Part shown: piece by piece, positions 27,901 to 35,888 of the stretch
Layout: each line of letters begins with the position of its first letter
Position numbering within the stretch: position 1 is the stretch's first letter
Source: Sphingomonas zeae
GTDB taxonomy: Bacteria > Pseudomonadota > Alphaproteobacteria > Sphingomonadales > Sphingomonadaceae
Reading direction: 5' to 3'
DNA: 64,000 nt
Assembly (NCBI RefSeq): GCF_014197135.1
Contig: NZ_JACIFA010000009.1
Coordinates: 1 to 64,000 of the forward strand
Position numbers and translations under genes: made by a program
The notes under the pieces: generated by a model
What the model was told of the DNA's origin: nothing
Seen by the model: only the letters and a program-made list of their open reading frames with translations
Database searches by the model: none

Positions 27901-28177
27901 TCTGGGCGAAGCCGTTGCGGCTCAGCGAGCGGGTGTATTCGAGGCCCGGGGTGCCGGCGAGCGCCGTCTCGATCGGGAACGACACCTGCTTCTCGACCAG
28001 CTCGGGCGACAGCGCTGGCGCGCGAACGTTGATCTGCACCTGATTGTTGGTGATGTCCGGCACCGCGTCGATCGGCAGCCGGTAGAGGGAGAAGGCGCCG
28101 ATGGTTGCGGCGATGACGGCGAGCAGCAGGACGAGCCAACGCTTCTCGACCGCCCATGTGACGATGCGGGCGATCAT
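24932..28177 (-). CDS. czcA: CzcA-type heavy-metal RND efflux pump
   Basis: This 1081-residue inner-membrane pump of the HME-RND family expels divalent metal from the periplasm through CzcB and CzcC using the proton gradient. It has 12 membrane segments, two large periplasmic loops and the helix-4 signature ALDFGLIVDGAVIIVEN near residue 405. That signature matches the Zn/Co/Cd (HME1) type rather than CusA. The N-terminus VEKRWLVLLLAVIA and the MTALVASLGFVPMA block near 995 are also typical. It is the third gene of the czcCBA unit, four bases after czcB. Confidence 0.95.
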   Translation of the reverse strand: MIARIVTWAVEKRWLVLLLAVIAATIGAFSLYRLPIDAVPDITNNQVQINVRAPALSPELVEKQVSFPIETALAGTPGLEYTRSLSRNGFAQITAVFSDATDIYFARQQVGERLQGVAENLPDGVNPEMGPIATGLGEVYMYTVRLQHRADDKHKPGEPGQQPDGSYITPEGDRLTSEEDKATYLRTAQDWIVTPLLKNTPGLAGVDSIGGYAKQFLVVPDVQKLASLGITLTELGNALERNNTSVGGGFVNRNGEGLAVRSDALVRNTGELARTVVATRNGVPVTLDQVATVRTGQAIRMGSASENGTEVVVGTAIMRIGENSRSVATAVADKLKTINASLPPDVVVQPVLNRTELVNSTIRTVARNLGEGAVLVIVVLFLLLGNFRAALIAALVIPITMTLTGFGMLKAGVSANLMSLGALDFGLIVDGAVIIVENALRRLAERQHHEGRRLTVKERLASVAAAAREMIRPSVYGQAIIILVYVPLLTLTGVEGKTFVPMALTVIIALAFAFVLSLTFVPAMIAIWLSKKVDEEDGRIVTWLKKRYEPGLNRAMRRPTITIGAAVGSLVLAVLAFGTLGQVFLPQLDEGDLLIQSLRIPATSVQQSQAMQVPIERMMSKQPEVQFVYSKTGTAELASDPMPPNATDMFVILKPRDAWPDPKLAKEDLVKRIEGNLAKFPGNAYEITQPIQMRFNELIAGVRGDIAVKVFGDDFSAMNRTAEQVASILRKTQGAADVKVEQTTGLPMLDIRVNRDAMARLGVTAQDVQDTVTATLGGRTSGQIFEGDRRFPVVIRLSEAQRSDLGLLQQVQVPVAGGSFVPLSSVADIGVVDGPNQISRENGKRRVVVQANVRGRDVGSVVADAQAAIGSQVRLPPGSYLEWGGQFENLQSASARLKLVIPACFVLILFLLYGALGSVRDAAIVFTGVPFALVGGVLLLFVRGMDFSISAAVGFIALSGIAVLNGLVMVSSIQDLIRSGMDRAEAAHVGAMQRLRPVAMTALVASLGFVPMALGHGAGAEVQKPLATVVIGGLISATLLTLFVLPTLYARFGQKAIELPEHYNEEHEGDDHGQTFGKTMA

Positions 28178-28181
28178 GATC

Positions 28182-29348
28182 TCAATCCTCTACCGCTTCG
28201 CTCTTGCCGAGTTCGGCCTTGAGCGTGAAGCTGCCGGTGGTGGCGATCTGCTCACGGCCGGTCAGGCCGGAGCGGACGATCACCGTGTCACCGGATGCGT
28301 CGCCGAGCTGCACCTGGGTCGCCTGGAAGCCGTTCGGAGTTCGTACGAAGACGACCGATTTGCCCTCGTCGGTCTGCACCGCCGTGGTCGGCACACGGAT
28401 CGCACCGCTGCCGCCGCTGCCCGTCAGTTCGACCGAAGCGGTCACGGGTTCGCCGACGCGCCAAGTGCCACCACGATTGTCGAGCGTCGCGATCGACGGC
28501 ACGAGGCGGGTCTGGGGATCGAGCGCTGGCGACACGAAGGTGATCCGCGCCGTCGCCTGCCGGCCCGCGGCCTTGACCGTCACGACGTTGCCGGGACGGA
28601 CGCGGCCGGCATCCTCCGGCTTGAGGTTCAAAGCCAGCGACACCTGGCCGAGATTGGCGATGCGATAGAGCTCGGCATCGGCCGTCACGGTCTGACCGAG
28701 GGTCACGGGCCGTGCGATCACCTGGCCCGAGATCGGTGCGGCGATTCCCAGCCGGTTCAGTCCCGCCCCGCCGACGCCGGCTGCCGAAACGGTGCTCTGC
28801 GCCTGGGTCAGCGCGATGCGCGCCTCCGTCGCTGCGGTGCGCGCCGCGATCAGGTCCTGCTCGGGCGAGACCTTCTGCGAGAACAAGCGCTGTTCGCGCG
28901 CGAGATTGGAGTTCGCGAGCTGCAGCCGTGCACGTGCGGCCTGCACCTCGCCCTTGATCTGTGCGGCCTCCCGGCTTTCGATCACGGCGATCGTTTGACC
29001 TCGGCCGACGGTCTGCCCGAGATTGCGCGTGAGCGCGACCACCCGACCGGCGATGGCAGCTGACACGACCTGTGTGCCCTGCGGATCGCCTTCGATGATT
29101 GCAGGAAGCTCGATCGTTCCCGCACCTCCGACGATCGGACGGCCGATCTGGACTCCGGCTGCGGCGATCTGCTCCCGCGTGAGCGTCACGGCATCCTTCT
29201 GCGCCGGTGCTTCCGCCCCGGCGTTCGCCGACGCGCTGTTCGATGCCTCGTTCGCAGCGGCTTCGTTTCCGGCGTCGCTTCCACCGCCGCATGCCGACAG
29301 CAGGAGGGCGGCCGTCGCTGCGCCCACGAGATAATAGCTTTTCATCAC
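28182..29348 (-). CDS. czcB: CzcB-type periplasmic adaptor protein
   Basis: This 388-residue membrane-fusion protein has a lipoprotein-like signal (ALLLSACGGG), the biotinyl-lipoyl half motifs GRVVALTRNLGQTVGRGQTIA, a coiled hairpin (ARLQLANSNLAREQRLFSQK) and the later beta-barrel domains ending in LTGREQIATTGSFTLKAE. It joins CzcA to CzcC across the periplasm. It overlaps the start of the czcC stop region by four bases and is followed after four bases by czcA. No His-rich metal site is visible at its N-terminus. Confidence 0.93.
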   Translation of the reverse strand: MMKSYYLVGAATAALLLSACGGGSDAGNEAAANEASNSASANAGAEAPAQKDAVTLTREQIAAAGVQIGRPIVGGAGTIELPAIIEGDPQGTQVVSAAIAGRVVALTRNLGQTVGRGQTIAVIESREAAQIKGEVQAARARLQLANSNLAREQRLFSQKVSPEQDLIAARTAATEARIALTQAQSTVSAAGVGGAGLNRLGIAAPISGQVIARPVTLGQTVTADAELYRIANLGQVSLALNLKPEDAGRVRPGNVVTVKAAGRQATARITFVSPALDPQTRLVPSIATLDNRGGTWRVGEPVTASVELTGSGGSGAIRVPTTAVQTDEGKSVVFVRTPNGFQATQVQLGDASGDTVIVRSGLTGREQIATTGSFTLKAELGKSEAVED

Positions 29349-30622
29349 TGGTTTCCCCCAACGGGCGCAGGGGCGGTCAGCCGCTCCACTTGCGCGCGTG
29401 CATTCTGGTAGTTGGCGAGCGCGTCGATCGCGGCGACGCGCGTCTCGGCGAGGGTGCGTTCGGCGTCGAGCAGTTCGAGTTGCCCGAACTTGCCTTCGCG
29501 ATATCCGATGCGCGCGATCCGAGCCGCTTCCTGCGCGGCCGCCAAAGCCGGTCCGGACGCCGCACGCGCAGTCGTCGCCGCGTTCGCCGCCTGAGCCTGC
29601 GCGTCAGTGATGGCTTGCTCGATGTCGAGCGCCGTCACCCGGCGAAGAGCGTCCGCCTGGGTACGCTGTGCAGTCGCCTGTGCGATCGCCGCGCGGCCGT
29701 TGTTGAACACCGGGATCGGTATCGAGACCGTGAAGACGGCCGCGGTGTCGTTCGTCGCTTCCAGCCTGCGCAGCGCCGGACCGACGTTGATGTCCGGCAC
29801 CCGATTGGCGCGCGCGAGCCTTACGCCCGCATCCGCGATGCTGAAGTCGGCATCGGCTGCGGCCAGCGCCAGCGTTCCGACCGTTCGTACCGGTGCCGCC
29901 GGCCCATAGGCCGCCGCGTCGGGCAATCGATCGAGCAACGTCTCGTCGAGACGGCCATCGATCGGCTGACCAATGCGTCGCGCCAGATTCGCCCGGGCCG
30001 CGTCGGAAAGTCGGAGCTGACGCTCGACGTTGGCCTCGGCGTTGATCCGCGCGACGTCGGCGCGCTGTTGTTCGAGCGGCGACGCCCGTCCGGCCTGCAC
30101 GCGAACACTTGCCGCGCGGAGTGCGTCGCCCGCTATCCGCGCCTGATCCCGCGCCGTCGTCACCCGCCGCTCGGCTGCGACCGCTTCGACGTAGAGCTGC
30201 GTCACCTGCAACCGCACGTCCGCGGCTATGATGGCCGCCTGGATCTCGGCGCGTGAGAGTTGGGCGTTGGCAACTCCGACCCGGGCGCTGCGCTTGCCAC
30301 CCAGTTCGATCGGAATGGCGAACCCGACCGTAGTCTCTGCGGCGCGCACGCCCCGATAGGGTCCGGAGCCCGTTATATTCTCAATCTGTCCTTGGAAGAC
30401 CGGGTTGGGGCGCAATCCCGCAACGGTCCGGCCCGCACGTGCGGCTTCGATGGCAGCGGTAGCGGCCGAGGTCGAAGGCGCCGAGCCGCCGGCAGCGACG
30501 ACCGCCTGGTCGAGCGAATAGATCGGTCCAGCCTGCGTGATAGGCGCAGGCGGCCCGGCTTGCGCGTGGGCCACCGAGGCGCACGACGCCGCAGCCAGCA
30601 AGGCTGCGCACAATTTCTGCAT
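29345..30622 (-). CDS. czcC: CzcC-type outer-membrane efflux protein
   Basis: This 425-residue TolC-like protein has a signal peptide (LLAAASCASVAHAQ) and two repeated helix-strand halves, with the family motifs RPNPVFQGQIEN near residue 80 and YREGKFGQLELLDAERTLAETR near residue 380. It forms the outer-membrane duct of the Czc complex. It is the first gene of czcCBA and overlaps czcB by four bases. A promoter may lie in the 57-base gap to the small upstream gene, though continuous transcription from the CDF promoter at 31746 is also possible. Confidence 0.93.
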   Translation of the reverse strand: MQKLCAALLAAASCASVAHAQAGPPAPITQAGPIYSLDQAVVAAGGSAPSTSAATAAIEAARAGRTVAGLRPNPVFQGQIENITGSGPYRGVRAAETTVGFAIPIELGGKRSARVGVANAQLSRAEIQAAIIAADVRLQVTQLYVEAVAAERRVTTARDQARIAGDALRAASVRVQAGRASPLEQQRADVARINAEANVERQLRLSDAARANLARRIGQPIDGRLDETLLDRLPDAAAYGPAAPVRTVGTLALAAADADFSIADAGVRLARANRVPDINVGPALRRLEATNDTAAVFTVSIPIPVFNNGRAAIAQATAQRTQADALRRVTALDIEQAITDAQAQAANAATTARAASGPALAAAQEAARIARIGYREGKFGQLELLDAERTLAETRVAAIDALANYQNARAQVERLTAPAPVGGNQ

Positions 30623-30679
30623 TGTCGAGGAATCCTAACGAATGTCGTCAGGCCGGGTCATCCCGGCCGGCAGCATCCG

Positions 30680-31051
30680 TCAGGCGTTTGGCGGCCGCAA
30701 CGCCGGATCGACGGAACTCAGCGCCCGCACGGCGTCGAAACCGGGTTTGGGACGAGCGCCCTCGATATTGAAGGTGACCGGGATGGCGTCAGCCTGCGGA
30801 ATGCTCAGAGCCTGTCCGTGACAGGTTCCATGATGATGCGGGATCGCCTTGTCGGCATCACCCTGCGACTGATCGGCATCACCATCTACATGGACGACGC
30901 CTGTGCATTCGATCGTCGTCGCCTGCCCCGGCACTTCGCGCGCGTGGACGGTCGCCGTCATCACGAGCGACGACGCCAGCAGGAGGAGCAGCAAGGACCA
31001 GGCGCGGGCCAGCATGGGAACGCGCCTATCACCATGACGACCCGATGTCAT
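30680..31051 (-). CDS. CzcI-like small periplasmic histidine-rich protein
   Basis: This 123-residue protein has a signal peptide (LLLLLLASSLVMTATVHA), one isolated His-rich knot HHHGTCHGQ near residue 85 and the end DPALRPPNA, resembling the tail of CzcI/DUF2946-like proteins that precede czcCBA. It probably binds metal in the periplasm and may modulate induction. The start at 31051 is chosen because its ATG overlaps the stop of the CDF gene by four bases; an in-frame ATG at 31015 would also leave a usable signal. Confidence 0.65.
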   Translation of the reverse strand: MTSGRHGDRRVPMLARAWSLLLLLLASSLVMTATVHAREVPGQATTIECTGVVHVDGDADQSQGDADKAIPHHHGTCHGQALSIPQADAIPVTFNIEGARPKPGFDAVRALSSVDPALRPPNA

Positions 31052-31719
31052 GCGTTCTCTCCGCGATGAGGGCGATTGTAGGCACTGGACCTGTCAGCAA
31101 AACGCCATGCGGGGATAGCATCCGCGAACACCCGCCACGCGGAGCGGAGGAAGATAATCGCAATGACGCCTCCGACCACGATGTCGGGCCATGCGGCACC
31201 TGTGAGGTGGACGAGGCTCGCTGCGATGAGCACTCCGATGTTTGATGCGACATCGTTGCGCGAACACTCGAAGGTGCTCGCCATGTTCACGTTCGCAGCG
31301 CGGAAACGCCACAACAGCGCCAGACACGTGAGGTTCGCTGCCAGCGCCGCCCCGCCGAAGCCGAGCATCAGCGTCGAAGACGGCGGCACGCCGTTGGCGA
31401 TCTTACCGGCGATTTCGACGAGGACGGCGATGCCGAATACCAGGATGAGGCCGCCCTTGGCGATCGCCGCTCCCGCCTCCCAACGTGCGCCACGATTGAG
31501 TGCATAGAGGCTCAGCCCATAGACCACGGCATCGCCGAACATGTCGACAGAGTCCGCCATCAGCGCCGACGAGCGGGCCAGCAGCCCACCACCGAACTCG
31601 ATGGCGAACATCGATAGGTTGATGACCATGACGACGATCAGCGCGCGTCGCTGCTCGGCCTTACGGCCAAGTTCCGCGATCGTGTCGCGCTTTGCTGAAC
31701 AACAGGCGTCCGCCATCAT
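31048..31719 (-). CDS. Short CDF-family exporter lacking the cytosolic domain
   Basis: This 223-residue protein has six membrane segments and the two CDF metal-site motifs: ALMADSVDMFGDAVVY near residue 52 and ECSRNDVASNIGVL near residue 150. It ends soon after helix 6, so the C-terminal metallo-chaperone-like domain found in CzcD is absent. The N-terminus carries CC in MADACCSAK, a possible metal contact. It is the first gene after the MerR-type promoter and is coupled to the CzcI-like gene, so it should be the most directly metal-induced exporter here. Confidence 0.85.
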   Translation of the reverse strand: MMADACCSAKRDTIAELGRKAEQRRALIVVMVINLSMFAIEFGGGLLARSSALMADSVDMFGDAVVYGLSLYALNRGARWEAGAAIAKGGLILVFGIAVLVEIAGKIANGVPPSSTLMLGFGGAALAANLTCLALLWRFRAANVNMASTFECSRNDVASNIGVLIAASLVHLTGAAWPDIVVGGVIAIIFLRSAWRVFADAIPAWRFADRSSAYNRPHRGENA

Positions 31720-31745
31720 CGTGCTCGATTCGTTGGGTCGGACCC

Positions 31746-31777
31746 CCTATATGAACCCTCATCCCACTGAGGGTCAA
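31746..31777 (-). promoter_or_regulatory. MerR-type promoter with 20-bp spacer
   Basis: On the minus strand, TTGACC (31772-31777) and TATAGG (31746-31751) are separated by 20 bases, longer than the usual 17. Between them lies the dyad ACCCTC-N8-GAGGGT at 31755-31774. An overlong spacer with a centred dyad is how MerR-family regulators hold and then untwist a promoter when metal binds. The promoter points at the short CDF gene and on to czcCBA; merR starts on the other side at 31787. Confidence 0.8.
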
Positions 31778-31786
31778 GGGTCTGTG

Positions 31787-32179
31787 ATGAAGATCGGTGA
31801 AATAGCAAGATTGACCGGGTTGAAGGTCGAGACGGTACGCTTCTACGAAGCGGAAGGATTGATCGGGGCGCCGATCCGCAGCGGAGGGAACTACCGCGTT
31901 TACAACGGCTCCCACCTGGATCGCCTGTCGTTCATCAAGCGCTCGCGCGATCTTGGCTTCACCCTCGACCAGGTGCGTGACCTTCTGCGGTTAGCAGACG
32001 ATCCGCGCGGCTCCTGCGCGGAGGTCGATGCGATCGCCGCGGTTCACATCCATGAGATCGATCGCAAGCTCGCCGATCTCGCCGCGCTGAGAACCGAGAT
32101 CGTGCAATGGGGAGCGACCTGCGACGCGACAACGATCGCCGATTGTCGGATCATCGACGCACTTTCGAACGCTGGCTGA
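31787..32179 (+). CDS. MerR-family metal-responsive regulator (CadR/PbrR/ZntR-like)
   Basis: This 130-residue regulator has the MerR winged helix (IGEIARLTGLKVETVRFYEAEGL, then NYRVY) and the dimerisation helix. The cysteines sit where metal sensors bind Zn, Cd or Pb: GSCAEVD near 77, ATCDATTIADC near 112-119. It is divergent from the CDF/czc genes and its operator dyad lies 13 bases upstream of its ATG. It would repress and then activate them when the metal rises. Which metal cannot be fixed from sequence. Confidence 0.9.
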   Translation: MKIGEIARLTGLKVETVRFYEAEGLIGAPIRSGGNYRVYNGSHLDRLSFIKRSRDLGFTLDQVRDLLRLADDPRGSCAEVDAIAAVHIHEIDRKLADLAALRTEIVQWGATCDATTIADCRIIDALSNAG

Positions 32180-32258
32180 CTAAGCCTTCAGGCCGTCAGA
32201 TGCTGGTATAGGACCGTGCCCCATAGACGCGGCGCGATCGCGTCCCTATGTTGTCCAC

Positions 32259-32438
32259 ATGGCCACTGTTCTGACCCCTCGCGAACAGCAAGAGACCGCC
32301 TCGATCGCGTGGCAGCTTGGCGGTTACGATGACATGTTACGCCTCGAGCGGGAGCTCAAGGCTATGAAGGCTGCGGGCAAGCGCCCTAAGATGGTCATTG
32401 ACCAGGCGACCGGTAAGCGGAAATTGGTCGAGGCCTGA
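32259..32438 (+). CDS. Small charged protein, unknown
   Basis: This 59-residue frame starts with ATG at 32259 and stops three bases before the next gene. It is strongly charged, with a helical ERELKAMKAAGKRPK stretch and the ending GKRKLVEA. The tight spacing to the following gene and codon use like its neighbours suggest it is real. No family is recognised. It may be a small partner or antitoxin-like component of the three-gene unit it opens. Confidence 0.5.
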   Translation: MATVLTPREQQETASIAWQLGGYDDMLRLERELKAMKAAGKRPKMVIDQATGKRKLVEA

Positions 32439-32441
32439 GCC

Positions 32442-33260
32442 TTGTTCTCACTGACGCTGGCCGTTGTCACAGGCGTTGCAATCCTCCTTCCTGGCTTCTT
32501 CGCAATCCTGCTCTGGAATACCCGCGCCCGCCGGTACGCCGTTGCGCGCCCGGATCTGCCGGTTAACGCATTGAGCGTGCTGGCGATCGGGGTCGCCGTT
32601 TCCCTGATCGCGCACCTGCTGACCGGGCTTGCTATCGGGCTGGTGCAAACGCTTCTGATCGACGTCAGCCGCTTCTTGCCCGCAGATTACCGGACGCCCG
32701 CGGTCAATCCGATCGGCACGTTGCTGATCGTCGCGCAGGGTGGGCCAAAGGCAGCCGCGTTGAGCGCTAGTGATCTGGTGTGGGGCATTTGCGCACCGAT
32801 TTTCTCGACGCTGGCAGTCGTCATGCTGATGGCCGACGATGCACTCGATGTCGCTACGGAAGGGTGGGACTTTGGCGGGCACGGCTGGGCCTACACGCAT
32901 ATCATCAAGCCTACGCAGCACGGTCATCGCCCGATCGCCTATGTGCTGACCGATCTCCAGCATGACGGACTTGGGGTCGGCTATCGCGGCGTGGTCGCCG
33001 ACATCCGCCAGAGCAGCGATGGCCAAACGCAGAGCATCAGCCTGGCCTCCCCTGCTCGCTTTCTTTTCGAACTCAAGCCCGGCACGTCGCGACGTTGGAC
33101 GCCGTCCAGCGAGCCTGCGCTGGTTCGCTACGCGGAACGTCCGGTCGGAGACGTGATCAGCCTCGACCAGAAGGTCATCCACGATATCGTGGTCTCGACG
33201 CCGGCCACCGATCTGTTGCGCGAGCTGCGCGACCTCGACACGCAGCGCCAGCATGGGTGA
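32442..33260 (+). CDS. Membrane-anchored protein with cytosolic domain, unknown
   Basis: This 272-residue protein begins with TTG at 32442, preceded by GAGG. It has a hydrophobic helix at residues 3-25, a second around 46-70 and a third near 113-130. A soluble C-terminal domain of about 140 residues follows, rich in beta strands (IAYVLTDLQHDGLGVGYRGVV). The layout recalls DUF6338-like proteins, but I cannot confirm that. It overlaps the next gene by eight bases. A membrane anchor with a small sensor-like domain, next to defence-like genes, could be the effector of an unknown system. Confidence 0.6.
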   Translation: MFSLTLAVVTGVAILLPGFFAILLWNTRARRYAVARPDLPVNALSVLAIGVAVSLIAHLLTGLAIGLVQTLLIDVSRFLPADYRTPAVNPIGTLLIVAQGGPKAAALSASDLVWGICAPIFSTLAVVMLMADDALDVATEGWDFGGHGWAYTHIIKPTQHGHRPIAYVLTDLQHDGLGVGYRGVVADIRQSSDGQTQSISLASPARFLFELKPGTSRRWTPSSEPALVRYAERPVGDVISLDQKVIHDIVVSTPATDLLRELRDLDTQRQHG

Positions 33261-33753
33261 TTTCTTGACCTTCATTGCTCCCAAGGCGCTGCTGTGGATC
33301 GGTTTCGTCGTCAGCATGGTGTTGACCGGCCTGTTGGTCGCGCTCGCGGCATGGGCAGTCGCAGGTCCGTGGTGGCCGACGACGCTGGTTCAGAACGGCT
33401 TTCGCCGTCATCGTTCCTGTTGGGCGCTGATTCAGGCATTCGCCATTGCCACGCTTCCCATCCTGCTGCTTGGCGAACACGGCGTCGGCGTGGGGGCCTT
33501 GATCTTCCTGGTTTTCGCGCCACGATACGTTAACTGGCGGGTTCGCTGGGGCGCCTGGCACGATGACAACGAGGCGACCCGCACCACCGCCCGCACGATC
33601 CGCAATCGCCTGCGGGACCGACAGGAAGAAGCTGCGATGCCACCAGGTGCCGGCCCATGGCCGGAATATGTAAACGACGTGGTTCGCGCGACTAGGGACC
33701 AGCTTTATACGCCACCAGAGACGGTAGTGCCACCTGATGCCCTCCCTAGCTGA
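33253..33753 (+). CDS. Two-helix membrane protein, unknown
   Basis: This 166-residue protein starts at an ATG that overlaps the previous gene by eight bases. Two or three hydrophobic segments lie at residues 10-45, 60-75 and 79-88, followed by a soluble tail with RTTARTIRNRLRDRQEE and a proline-rich end. No family is recognised. Coupled translation with the previous membrane protein suggests they form one complex. It is followed by the convergent GHKL gene 50 bases away. Confidence 0.55.
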   Translation: MGDFLTFIAPKALLWIGFVVSMVLTGLLVALAAWAVAGPWWPTTLVQNGFRRHRSCWALIQAFAIATLPILLLGEHGVGVGALIFLVFAPRYVNWRVRWGAWHDDNEATRTTARTIRNRLRDRQEEAAMPPGAGPWPEYVNDVVRATRDQLYTPPETVVPPDALPS

Positions 33754-33802
33754 CATAGGAATCGCAGCTATGTCATCCGCGCAAATTCGTGATTCCGAGT
33801 AA

Positions 33803-35818
33803 CTAGTTCAGCCCGAGCTTGGCAAAGAAGGCCTCGTTTCTCAGCCGGGCATCATGAAGCAGCTTGTTGTAAGGCAGAACCTCAACGACGGCATTGTGGA
33901 TGGGCGAAAAGCCAAAGTACCCCTCGCCATCCGCACTTTTATTCTGAGCAATCGACATTGATACAACCTCGACCAGCTTTGGCGTAAAATCAGCGACGAC
34001 GAAGCAGATAAATCTGGTGCTGGGAGGAATAGGTTTGCGGAACCTGCCGGTGCGATCCTTGAACGCTCCGCCGTTCCGCATGATGTTTACATATTCAAGC
34101 ACCTGCGTGACCGGGTTGTCGCTATGACTGTAGTTGGGTCGGCCGGGTCGCTTGAATTCGACAATGATAATCGGTTCGTCAGTACCTTCACGGTCGAACG
34201 CCAGCGATCGATCGAAAACAACGGCGACGTCCGGTTCGCGGGTACTGTCGCTGTCGGTGAGAAACGTTGTGAAGGGCTTGTCGGACTTCAAATAGGAATA
34301 GAAGGCTAGTCGATCATCCAGAATCCATAGGTTATGGTCTTCATAGTCGAGCGCTTCGCCATCCGAGCGGATCGGTATGATGAGGTCATGGACGATCTCC
34401 TCACGCAAGTAGTCTCGCTTCTCCGGATCGACGTACGCCAGCGAACTGTCGAGGAGATCGAGGATCTCCTTCCGCTTAACGACATATTCGGCGAGCGACG
34501 CTTTCTTGTCCGAGTTGATCGCACTGGCAACCTTCTGCACCCGGTCGACGACCTCACTGGCATTGCCGGCGGATAGTGCCTTTATCTCGCGCTTCGTCTC
34601 GCGTTGCTTGCGTCGACGCTGGCGCGCCAGCTCGATATAAATATCCTCCTCCGACTTGGCGTTGAGCGATAGATGCTCCTCGACGAAAGCCGGGATATTG
34701 CTGGCGACGGCCAGAAACTGCGGGTTCTCACGTACGACGCGCAAGGTAATACCGGCCTGTTTGGTGCGAACCTGTTCGATATAGGGCGCTAGGTGTCGCT
34801 TGGCAGCGTCGACCGCCGCCTGATGCAGGCTGCGATAGTCATCTTCGCGGAACGTGAAGTTGGTGCGCTCCTGATTAACGTGGCCGTTCAGGTAGTCGCC
34901 TGACACCAAGCCGATATAGACGGAGTCGCTATTTTCACCGATGTAACCAAGCCCAAGCTGATTATCGATTTTCTCGTCGCGAACAACGCGGCCATCGCCC
35001 ACATACAGGTTCCAGTGCTTGCCGCCGTCGTGCAGGCGCAATCCCTTGTTGAGCAGGATGTGGTACATATCAACGTCGATCGGTTCTTCCCCGGGCTCGA
35101 GGACGACTTTCAATGTCTCGGGCGTGTCGGACTCGACGTTGCTGCTGTAAAAATCGAGCAGGCTGATCCGCTCGGCACGATCAACAAGCGTGAAGGATGG
35201 CACTTCATAGCTGGCGAAGTTGCGCAGGAAATGACCAATGATGTGCGCGGCTATCGTGTCGACCTTGCGAGGACAATGCGCACTGTAGGATTGCACGTAA
35301 GGCTCCAGCCGCACTTTCGTGCCGATGGTCGGGGTCGCACCCGCAAGCCGCAACTCATGGCCAATCAGCGGACTGGCGTCGTTCTGGGCGACAGCGAAGT
35401 CGAACGACCGGTGCAGCGTTGAGCCGCCTTCGCTGAAGCTGCTGTTGACGTGCGTGTTCTGAAACACCTTCAGCCAGGAAAGGCGACCCACCCCCTTACC
35501 GCCGCGGCTGATCTTGCTGGCGGTATCTGCGGTGCGGAACGCGCGCCAATTGTCGGTGTTCAACCCGATCCCGTTGTCTTCAATCAGGAAGCCAGCGACC
35601 GGTGGGTTTTCGTCGTCCGAGCTGCTGCGTAGGATCGTCACCGTGATGACGCCCTTCGCCGTCGCCTCACGATCCCAGCGCGCCTCGATGGCATGGAACG
35701 CGTTGGCGATTGCCTCGAACAACGGGAACAGCGCGTTCAACGGAGAGGGCGCGAAACCAAGGTTGCGCACGCGGCCTGCCAGGCTGAACTGGAAGTCATC
35801 GGATGTGTCGGTCTTCAC
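33803..35818 (-). CDS. GHKL-ATPase protein with C-terminal PD-(D/E)XK-like motif
   Basis: This 671-residue protein has an N-terminal GHKL (Hsp90/MutL-like) ATPase with N-box EAIAN at 35-39, G1 box DNGIGL at 81-86 and G2 box GGKGVGRL at 106-113. The middle part is long and mixed helical. Near the C-terminus EPDVAVVFD (528-536) and IVEFKRP (552-558) have the spacing of a PD-(D/E)XK nuclease core. It has no histidine-kinase dimerisation helix and no membrane segment, so it is not a sensor kinase. A GHKL ATPase tied to a nuclease fold inside a defence-like island suggests DNA sensing and cleavage. The exact family is not recognised. Confidence 0.75.
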   Translation of the reverse strand: MKTDTSDDFQFSLAGRVRNLGFAPSPLNALFPLFEAIANAFHAIEARWDREATAKGVITVTILRSSSDDENPPVAGFLIEDNGIGLNTDNWRAFRTADTASKISRGGKGVGRLSWLKVFQNTHVNSSFSEGGSTLHRSFDFAVAQNDASPLIGHELRLAGATPTIGTKVRLEPYVQSYSAHCPRKVDTIAAHIIGHFLRNFASYEVPSFTLVDRAERISLLDFYSSNVESDTPETLKVVLEPGEEPIDVDMYHILLNKGLRLHDGGKHWNLYVGDGRVVRDEKIDNQLGLGYIGENSDSVYIGLVSGDYLNGHVNQERTNFTFREDDYRSLHQAAVDAAKRHLAPYIEQVRTKQAGITLRVVRENPQFLAVASNIPAFVEEHLSLNAKSEEDIYIELARQRRRKQRETKREIKALSAGNASEVVDRVQKVASAINSDKKASLAEYVVKRKEILDLLDSSLAYVDPEKRDYLREEIVHDLIIPIRSDGEALDYEDHNLWILDDRLAFYSYLKSDKPFTTFLTDSDSTREPDVAVVFDRSLAFDREGTDEPIIIVEFKRPGRPNYSHSDNPVTQVLEYVNIMRNGGAFKDRTGRFRKPIPPSTRFICFVVADFTPKLVEVVSMSIAQNKSADGEGYFGFSPIHNAVVEVLPYNKLLHDARLRNEAFFAKLGLN

Positions 35819-35888
35819 AGCGTCCCCTCGCCCTTATGCCTATGCGACATCCTCGCCAACGCCAACCCATCCCTTCCGCGCCTGCTCA

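Noticed and set aside
33803..35818. Sensor histidine kinase
   Set aside because: The GHKL boxes are present but there is no H-box dimerisation helix, membrane segment or response regulator, and the C-terminus carries a nuclease-like motif.
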